The notes under the pieces are model-generated. The model ran no database searches. It was not told where the DNA came from and saw nothing but the letters and a program-made list of their open reading frames with translations. DNA of 11,509 nt, from the NCBI GenBank assembly GCA_014874425.1, contig JACWAG010000154.1:1-11509 (forward strand), read 5' to 3'. Positions 7,536 to 11,509 of this stretch are shown here, piece by piece. This DNA comes from Syntrophaceae bacterium. Lineage in GTDB: Bacteria; Desulfobacterota; Desulfomonilia; Desulfomonilales; Desulfomonilaceae. The position numbers and the translations under genes are program-made. The stretch's first letter is position 1; the number at the start of each line of letters is the position of its first letter.

Positions 7536-8747
7536 ATGAGTCAAAGCTGGGTACCTATTTCAACCATAATGAAGACCGCTCCTAAGCTGTTGGAAGTCCC
7601 TAAATACGCGAAAAACGTCGCGATGATTCAAGTGGACAAGTTCCTCCGGAACCTTACCTTCAAGACAGGCGACGGGGCTGCTGATAAAATTCGCCAGTGC
7701 AGCATTCGCATTACAGACTACTGTAATCTGAGATGTCACACTTGTGGCCAGTGGGGCGACAGAGGATTCTTGCGTTCATGTTCACTGAAGGAACTTAAGG
7801 AACATGAAGTCTCGCCAGACAGATATATAGACCTCCTACGAGACCTTGAAGCCCACGGCCACACACCCTCTGTCTATTTATGGGGAGGGGAGCCAATGCT
7901 GTATAAAGGATCTGTCGAGGTAATAGAAGAAGCTGCTCGGCTCGGGATGCCTCCCAGTATCGCTACAAATGGAACAGGACTTCACGAACACGCTGATCGT
8001 TTAGTTAGCGCCCCCATGTTTGTGGTCCAGATTTCTGTCGATGGACCGGATGAGACGACCCATAACACAAGTAGACCAGGGGCGTCCTCCTCAGTTAACA
8101 ATTTTCGGACCATCAATAGAGCCATAGATACCTTGACCCAATTGAGAAAGGAAAAAGGTCAGAGACTTCCACTCATAGCGTCCCTCACGACGATCAACAA
8201 CGTGAATTACAATAGACTTGTCGATATTTATGACGTTTTTAGAGACCGCGTGGATGTCTGCGTGTTTTACCTCGCATGGTGGATAGATGAAGAATCCGCT
8301 GAAAAACATACTAGGGATTTTGAAGAACGATTCGGATTCAAACCTCAAAAACACTATGGCTGGATTGGGAACTGGCGGCCACCTGATATTCACGTCTTAT
8401 CCGAACAACTGAAGCGTCTTAATGATTTGGCGAAAAAGTTTTCCGGGCCTGCTGTTATTGTAATGCCGCCTCTCGATGAACCCAACGACCTGGAGAAATA
8501 TTACACGGATCATGACTGCCGGTTCGGGTTCGACAAATGTGTCTCAATTTTCAGCGCTGTGGAAATAAATTCTAATGGGGACATGTCGCCTTGCCGCGAT
8601 TACCACGATTATGTCGTTGGAAATGTAAAAGAAAATACAATATCTGAACTTTGGAATTCCGAGCGTTATAGAGAGTTTCGCAAGAGTCTATCAACCAAAG
8701 GATTGATGCCGGTTTGTTCACGCTGTTGTGGATTGATGGGTTATTGA
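7536..8747 (+). CDS. Radical SAM protein with SPASM-like C-terminus, function unknown
   Basis: A 403-residue iron-sulfur enzyme. The radical SAM signature CNLRCHTC (C63, C67, C70) binds the 4Fe-4S cluster that cleaves S-adenosylmethionine, and WGGEP (116-120) and ISVDGPD (166-172) are typical later strands of that barrel. The C-terminal part has C328, C335, then VEINSNGDMSPC (C353), GNVKENTISELWNS (362-374) and CSRCC (C394, C397, C398). This is a SPASM/twitch-like pattern that should hold at least one auxiliary cluster. Such proteins modify peptides, cofactors or small molecules, but I cannot name the substrate. A distinctive middle segment (about 245-282) is rich in Trp, charge and aromatics. 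The ATG at 7536 is preferred, with GAGAGAG upstream at 7520-7526; a TTG at 7518 would add six residues. It stands alone: 161 bp upstream without a gene, and a hairpin and convergent genes downstream. I saw no convincing precursor-peptide gene beside it. Confidence 0.9.
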   Translation: MSQSWVPISTIMKTAPKLLEVPKYAKNVAMIQVDKFLRNLTFKTGDGAADKIRQCSIRITDYCNLRCHTCGQWGDRGFLRSCSLKELKEHEVSPDRYIDLLRDLEAHGHTPSVYLWGGEPMLYKGSVEVIEEAARLGMPPSIATNGTGLHEHADRLVSAPMFVVQISVDGPDETTHNTSRPGASSSVNNFRTINRAIDTLTQLRKEKGQRLPLIASLTTINNVNYNRLVDIYDVFRDRVDVCVFYLAWWIDEESAEKHTRDFEERFGFKPQKHYGWIGNWRPPDIHVLSEQLKRLNDLAKKFSGPAVIVMPPLDEPNDLEKYYTDHDCRFGFDKCVSIFSAVEINSNGDMSPCRDYHDYVVGNVKENTISELWNSERYREFRKSLSTKGLMPVCSRCCGLMGY

Positions 8748-8754
8748 TTAATTA

Positions 8755-8786
8755 GAAGTCGATCGAGTGGTTTCCAGATCGACTTC
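8755..8786. terminator. Hairpin between convergent genes (bidirectional terminator candidate)
   Basis: GAAGTCGATC (8755-8764) and GATCGACTTC (8777-8786) form a perfect 10-bp stem with a 12-nt loop, starting 8 nt after the radical SAM stop codon. No strong T-run follows on either strand, so intrinsic termination may be weak. Its position between two convergent units suggests a shared 3' end or an mRNA-stabilising hairpin. Confidence 0.5.
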
Positions 8787-8845
8787 ATCACTTCACATGC
8801 CCCTATTAAATCTCACTCGTCTCGATTTTGGACAGAGGTTCAAAT

Positions 8846-9361
8846 TTATAATTTCGGAGCTAGGAGCTTCATTCTTTTTATTAAGATTTTCCCGGCAAAA
8901 CCGTTGATTATACCGGTCCCTATTGCCGCAATAATCATTATCGGAGCCAGTAACAAAATGCTCTCGTTTTTTACGAGCATCAGATATGCCACCCAAAGCT
9001 GGATCATATTGTGCGAAACAGCCCCCAAGACACTTACTCCAATTTCACTCAGGTACCTACCGGCCAACCAGTAGGCGCCCCCCATGACAATTATAGAACC
9101 GATGCCTCCAGCGCTCGCCAGTAAAAAACCTGGAGACCCAAACTGGCCCGAAATAAGCCCGCCGAGTAAAATCCTACCTATTGTGAGCCAAACAGCGTCT
9201 TTGAATCCAAAAATATATAATGTTGCCAAACCAATAATGTTCGCAAATCCAAATCTGAACCACCCTACTGTGAAGGGAATTAGGGACTCCAAAGAATGTA
9301 TTGCGGTTGCAAGCGCCAAGAGCACCGCAAGTCTTGAAAGTTTTCCAGTTCTATCGATCAT
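8846..9361 (-). CDS. Gx transporter family membrane protein (heptaprenyl diphosphate synthase component I-like)
   Basis: A 171-residue, strongly hydrophobic protein with about five or six membrane segments (roughly 10-27, 38-54, 56-72, 80-100, 108-130, 135-158). The conserved beginning ESLIPFTVGWFRFGFANIIGLATLYIFG-like stretch (25-52), the arginine in IGRILLGGLISG (61-72) and the glycine-rich SAGGIGSIIVMGG (83-95) match the small family annotated as Gx transporter or heptaprenyl diphosphate synthase component I. It resembles the substrate-binding (S) components of energy-coupling-type transporters. True function is not established in the family as I know it; quinone or isoprenoid metabolism is suggested only by the older name. 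The ATG overlaps the stop of the NusG-II gene as ATGA (9361-9358), so the two are co-translated. It would act in the inner membrane. Confidence 0.85.
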   Translation of the reverse strand: MIDRTGKLSRLAVLLALATAIHSLESLIPFTVGWFRFGFANIIGLATLYIFGFKDAVWLTIGRILLGGLISGQFGSPGFLLASAGGIGSIIVMGGAYWLAGRYLSEIGVSVLGAVSHNMIQLWVAYLMLVKNESILLLAPIMIIAAIGTGIINGFAGKILIKRMKLLAPKL

Positions 9362-9750
9362 CTGCTGATAGCGTCCAGACGCTGAGATTCATTGCCACCT
9401 ACTCTCACTACAACTTGATTTGGGACGCATAACAGAGTGGCTCCGCCTGCCGAAATTTCTCCCATTTTGACGCAATAATGATTGGGACATGGTGAACTCA
9501 GGATTCGAACCTTGCCGCCTTCTATCTGAACTTTCGTTTCTCCAAGCGGGCCTTTTACCGAAATTACACGGTCATGGTTCAGCGCATACCTGCCTACGAG
9601 CTTAGAGTCGCACCTTATAAATACAATGTTTCCATCAGTCGCAAGCCGATTGGGCAAAGAAAATGAAAGAACTGCTGCGAAGACGCACATCAGGAAAATA
9701 AGAGTGATATCCCCAGGAGTGAAATACCGGAACCAGGCGCGCATACTCAA
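9358..9750 (-). CDS. NusG domain II-containing small membrane-anchored protein
   Basis: A 130-residue protein (128 if the ATG at 9744 is used). A hydrophobic helix at about 13-32 should anchor it in the inner membrane with the rest outside. The remaining part is the NusG domain II fold seen as a stand-alone family: VISVKGPLGETKVQIEGGKVRI, then SSPCPNHYCVKMG (C88, C93) and LLCVPNQVVVRV (C108). The three conserved cysteines and family-typical signature make the assignment firm. This is not the transcription factor NusG. Function is unknown; the family is commonly found beside the Gx transporter gene, as here. Start: TTG at 9750 overlaps the stop of a possible 35-codon ORF as TTGA, while ATG at 9744 is the conventional choice; GAGG at 9768-9765 is rather distant from either. 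Confidence 0.87.
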   Translation of the reverse strand: MSMRAWFRYFTPGDITLIFLMCVFAAVLSFSLPNRLATDGNIVFIRCDSKLVGRYALNHDRVISVKGPLGETKVQIEGGKVRILSSPCPNHYCVKMGEISAGGATLLCVPNQVVVRVGGNESQRLDAISR

Positions 9751-9854
9751 GTTATTTGAGATTTCCTCTTTATCTTTTGAATTTGATCATCATTCTCCAC
9801 AAGACGACTTACAAATGCAAGCATTGTCCGAAAACCCGCTAATGTGTTTATCAT
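9747..9854 (-). CDS. Possible 35-residue upstream ORF coupled to the NusG-II gene
   Basis: On the minus strand, ATG at 9854 opens a 35-codon frame (MINTLAGFRTMLAFV..., lysine-rich end KIKRKSQIT) that closes with TGA at 9749-9747. The TGA overlaps the TTG at 9750 by the sequence TTGA, the arrangement of translationally coupled genes. GGAG lies only one base before the ATG, too close for good initiation, and a 6-bp hairpin (9858-9872) ends next to it. I recognise no family. It could be a leader peptide, a small real gene, or chance. Confidence 0.2.
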   Translation of the reverse strand: MINTLAGFRTMLAFVSRLVENDDQIQKIKRKSQIT

Positions 9855-10012
9855 GCTCCGATTATTAATCGGTCAAAATTATTAAATATATTGAATCATA
9901 AACTACTAAAGCTCAAACTATTGCCTAATTTTTCCTTGCGCCGCGTTGGACTTCAATATAAATATTGTCGAACTAGATTATAGCGGCAATTCCGTTCCGT
10001 AGGCGGCTTACC
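9755..10012. promoter_or_regulatory. A/T-rich divergent region between the NusG-II unit and nrdR
   Basis: Apart from the uncertain 35-codon ORF on the minus strand, this region holds no gene I can support. It is A/T-rich. It contains a perfect hairpin, CCGATT-ATT-AATCGG (9858-9872), and a palindrome, CAATAT-AA-ATATTG (9954-9967), placed 46 bp upstream of nrdR. A -10-like TATAAA (9957-9962) lies inside that palindrome with a weak TTGCGC (9936-9941) 15 bp upstream. Promoters for both directions must be here or close by, but none is clear enough to call. Confidence 0.4.
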
Positions 10013-10534
10013 ATGAAGTGTCCAGTATGCGGTGAAATCGAAGATAAAGTTATAGATTCCAGATTGGCCAAGGATAACACCGCAATCCGGAGACGACGAC
10101 AGTGCCTCGGTTGCTTGAAGCGATTCACTACATACGAACGGATCGAAGAAATGGTCCCTTTTGTCATAAAAAAGGACGGTCGCCGGGAATCTTTCGATAG
10201 GCGCAAAATTGTCGAAGGAATTATGAGGGCCTGCGAAAAAAGACCAATAAGCATAGAGCAAATAGAAACGGTGGCGGACAGTATTGAGCAGGACCTTATG
10301 GAAAGGGCAGAAAAGGAGATACAGGTGTCTTATGTCGGCGAACGTGTCATGCAGGCCCTTAAGAAAATGGATGAAGTGGCATATGTACGATTTGCATCAG
10401 TCTATCGATCATTCCGGGATATAGAAGAATTTGTTAATGAGATAAAGGAACTTTATGAACTTAAAGAATCAAAGGAACGAGAAACAGAGCATGGACAAAT
10501 AGATGATCCTCAAATCCCCCAAGGCGTCTCATGA
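10013..10534 (+). CDS. nrdR: Transcriptional repressor NrdR of ribonucleotide reductase genes
   Basis: A 173-residue protein; typical NrdR is about 150, so the acidic, variable tail after about residue 150 is longer than usual. NrdR senses ATP and dATP and represses ribonucleotide reductase operons by binding NrdR boxes. The N-terminal zinc ribbon is complete (MKCPVC with C3 and C6; CLGC with C31 and C34) and is preceded by the basic AIRRRR (24-29). The ATP-cone domain covers about 49-139 (VPFVIKKDGRRESFDRRKI, VSYVGERVMQALKKMDEVAYVRFASVYRSF). The ATG at 10013 has AGGCGG at 10001-10006 and matches the invariant MKCP start. Its last 32 bp overlap ribD, and nrdR immediately upstream of riboflavin genes is a common arrangement in proteobacteria. 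No reductase gene is in the window. Confidence 0.97.
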   Translation: MKCPVCGEIEDKVIDSRLAKDNTAIRRRRQCLGCLKRFTTYERIEEMVPFVIKKDGRRESFDRRKIVEGIMRACEKRPISIEQIETVADSIEQDLMERAEKEIQVSYVGERVMQALKKMDEVAYVRFASVYRSFRDIEEFVNEIKELYELKESKERETEHGQIDDPQIPQGVS

Positions 10535-11509
10535 AGAGCCTAGGTTCATGTCTCGAGCTATTAGGTTGGCTCGAAGAGGCGTGGGCCGCACTTCTCCCAA
10601 TCCTATGGTGGGCGCTGTTATAGTCAAAGAAGGTCGAATTGTGGGGGAGGGCTTCCATCGCGCCCCTGGTGAACCTCATGCGGAAGTCGAAGCAATTCGT
10701 GCCTCTGGTATCGAGACCCAAGGCGCCGAACTGTTCGTAACCCTGGAACCATGCAATCACTATGGACGGACACCCCCTTGCACTCAGGCTATCATGGCGG
10801 CGGGAATCAAAAAGGTATATTATGGAATTGATGATCCGAACCCGTCCGTCATCGGCGGCGGAGCTGAATCTTTGCGCAAAGCTGGAATTGAAGTCGTGGG
10901 ACAAGTCCTCGAAAATAGATGCAAAACCCTAAATGAGGTTTATCTGACCAACGTCACTCTCCGGCGTCCATACGTTTATCTTAAGCTGGCAATGAGTCTT
11001 GACGGCAGAATCGCCACACGTAGCGGACATTCCCAATGGATAACCTCGGAACATTCAAGGATGAAAGCACATAGGTTGAGAGACCGCGTTTGCGCTATCA
11101 TGGTTGGCATTGAAACCATACTTGCCGATAATCCCTGTCTGACGACCCGATTAAAGGAACGCGCTGGTCGAGATCCGGTACGTGTTGTAGCGGATTCGAA
11201 CTTAAGGACCCCGTTGGACGCAAACATTTTCAATCAGACGTCTTCTTCCGGAGTCATCATCGCTACCCGAAACAATCCCCCTTCCCGCCTGAAGGCGCGG
11301 CTGGAGAAAAAAGGCGCCAAGGTTATCCAGACAGCCAGTTCCGACAAGGTCGATCTCAAAGACCTCCTTTCAACTCTTTACAAGATGGGTATAACATCGT
11401 TACTGATCGAGGGAGGAGCCGGACTAGCGTGGGGAGCCCTGGAAGCTAGAATAGTGGACCGCTGTTTGTTTTTTTACGCTCCTGTTATCATAGGTGGAAA
11501 ATCCGCACC
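10503..11509 (+). CDS. ribD: Bifunctional riboflavin biosynthesis protein RibD, 5' part (3' end outside window)
   Basis: The frame is open from ATG 10503 to the window end, 335 codons of a protein that is usually about 360-380. RibD deaminates the GTP-cyclohydrolase II product and then reduces the ribosyl group, the second and third steps to riboflavin. The N-terminal deaminase carries the zinc motif HAEVEAI (H59, E61) and LEPCNHYGRTPPC (C84, C93). The reductase domain follows from about residue 155 with YLKLAMSLDGRIATRSGHSQWITS (159-182), DNPCLTTR (209-216) and LLIEGGAGLAWGAL (300-313). Start choice: an in-frame TAG lies just before 10503, and residues HEEPRFMSRAIRLARRG align with the usual RibD beginning, so translation should start upstream of the internal ATG at 10548. 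This gives a 32-bp overlap with nrdR. RibD is probably followed by other rib genes outside the window. Confidence 0.95.
   Translation, partial: MILKSPKASHEEPRFMSRAIRLARRGVGRTSPNPMVGAVIVKEGRIVGEGFHRAPGEPHAEVEAIRASGIETQGAELFVTLEPCNHYGRTPPCTQAIMAAGIKKVYYGIDDPNPSVIGGGAESLRKAGIEVVGQVLENRCKTLNEVYLTNVTLRRPYVYLKLAMSLDGRIATRSGHSQWITSEHSRMKAHRLRDRVCAIMVGIETILADNPCLTTRLKERAGRDPVRVVADSNLRTPLDANIFNQTSSSGVIIATRNNPPSRLKARLEKKGAKVIQTASSDKVDLKDLLSTLYKMGITSLLIEGGAGLAWGALEARIVDRCLFFYAPVIIGGKSA

Noticed and set aside
9626..9868. Plus-strand 80-codon frame
   Set aside because: It is mostly antisense to the NusG-II gene, has no recognisable domain and no ribosome site.
9953..10261. Minus-strand frames of 93-102 codons under nrdR
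   Set aside because: They are antisense to a certain nrdR coding region and show no family features.

Overview
The window reads as ordinary chromosomal DNA of a moderately GC, anaerobic Deltaproteobacterium (Desulfobacterota; a Syntrophobacter/Desulfomonile-like organism is my guess). The guess rests on the gene set and protein style: a CimA-type citramalate synthase, a LarB, a NusG-domain-II protein paired with a Gx transporter, and an nrdR-ribD junction. No sequence search was possible. I see no mobile element, CRISPR array, rRNA, tRNA or att site.

Layout. Nucleotides 1-1522 (+): the 3' part of a citramalate synthase gene (cimA), overlapped by a membrane-anchored ComEA-like helix-hairpin-helix protein that starts on TTG. 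Nucleotides 1531-2779 (-): larB (nickel-pincer cofactor synthesis), downstream of a two-CBS-domain protein; a good sigma70 promoter lies at 2851-2879. Nucleotides 2919-5501 (-): the disaggregase clpB. A 316-bp divergent control region (5502-5817) separates clpB from a REC-PAS-HD-GYP response regulator, 5818-7374 (+). Nucleotides 7536-8747 (+): an orphan radical SAM protein with a SPASM-like C-terminus, function unknown, ending at a hairpin. Nucleotides 8846-9750 (-): a two-gene unit, NusG domain II protein then Gx transporter family protein, joined by an ATGA overlap. Nucleotides 10013-11509 (+): nrdR followed by an overlapping, 3'-truncated ribD, the likely start of a riboflavin operon.

Together these are mostly housekeeping functions: isoleucine precursor supply, cofactor synthesis, proteostasis, c-di-GMP signalling, and control of ribonucleotide reductase. 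I did not find a convincing new multi-gene system. The items most worth a second look are the orphan radical SAM protein (7536-8747), a perfect 12-bp inverted repeat with two outward-facing TTGACA boxes between clpB and the HD-GYP gene, a possible anti-Shine-Dalgarno fold in the clpB leader, a possible 35-codon coupled ORF upstream of the NusG-II gene, and an A/T palindrome upstream of nrdR.
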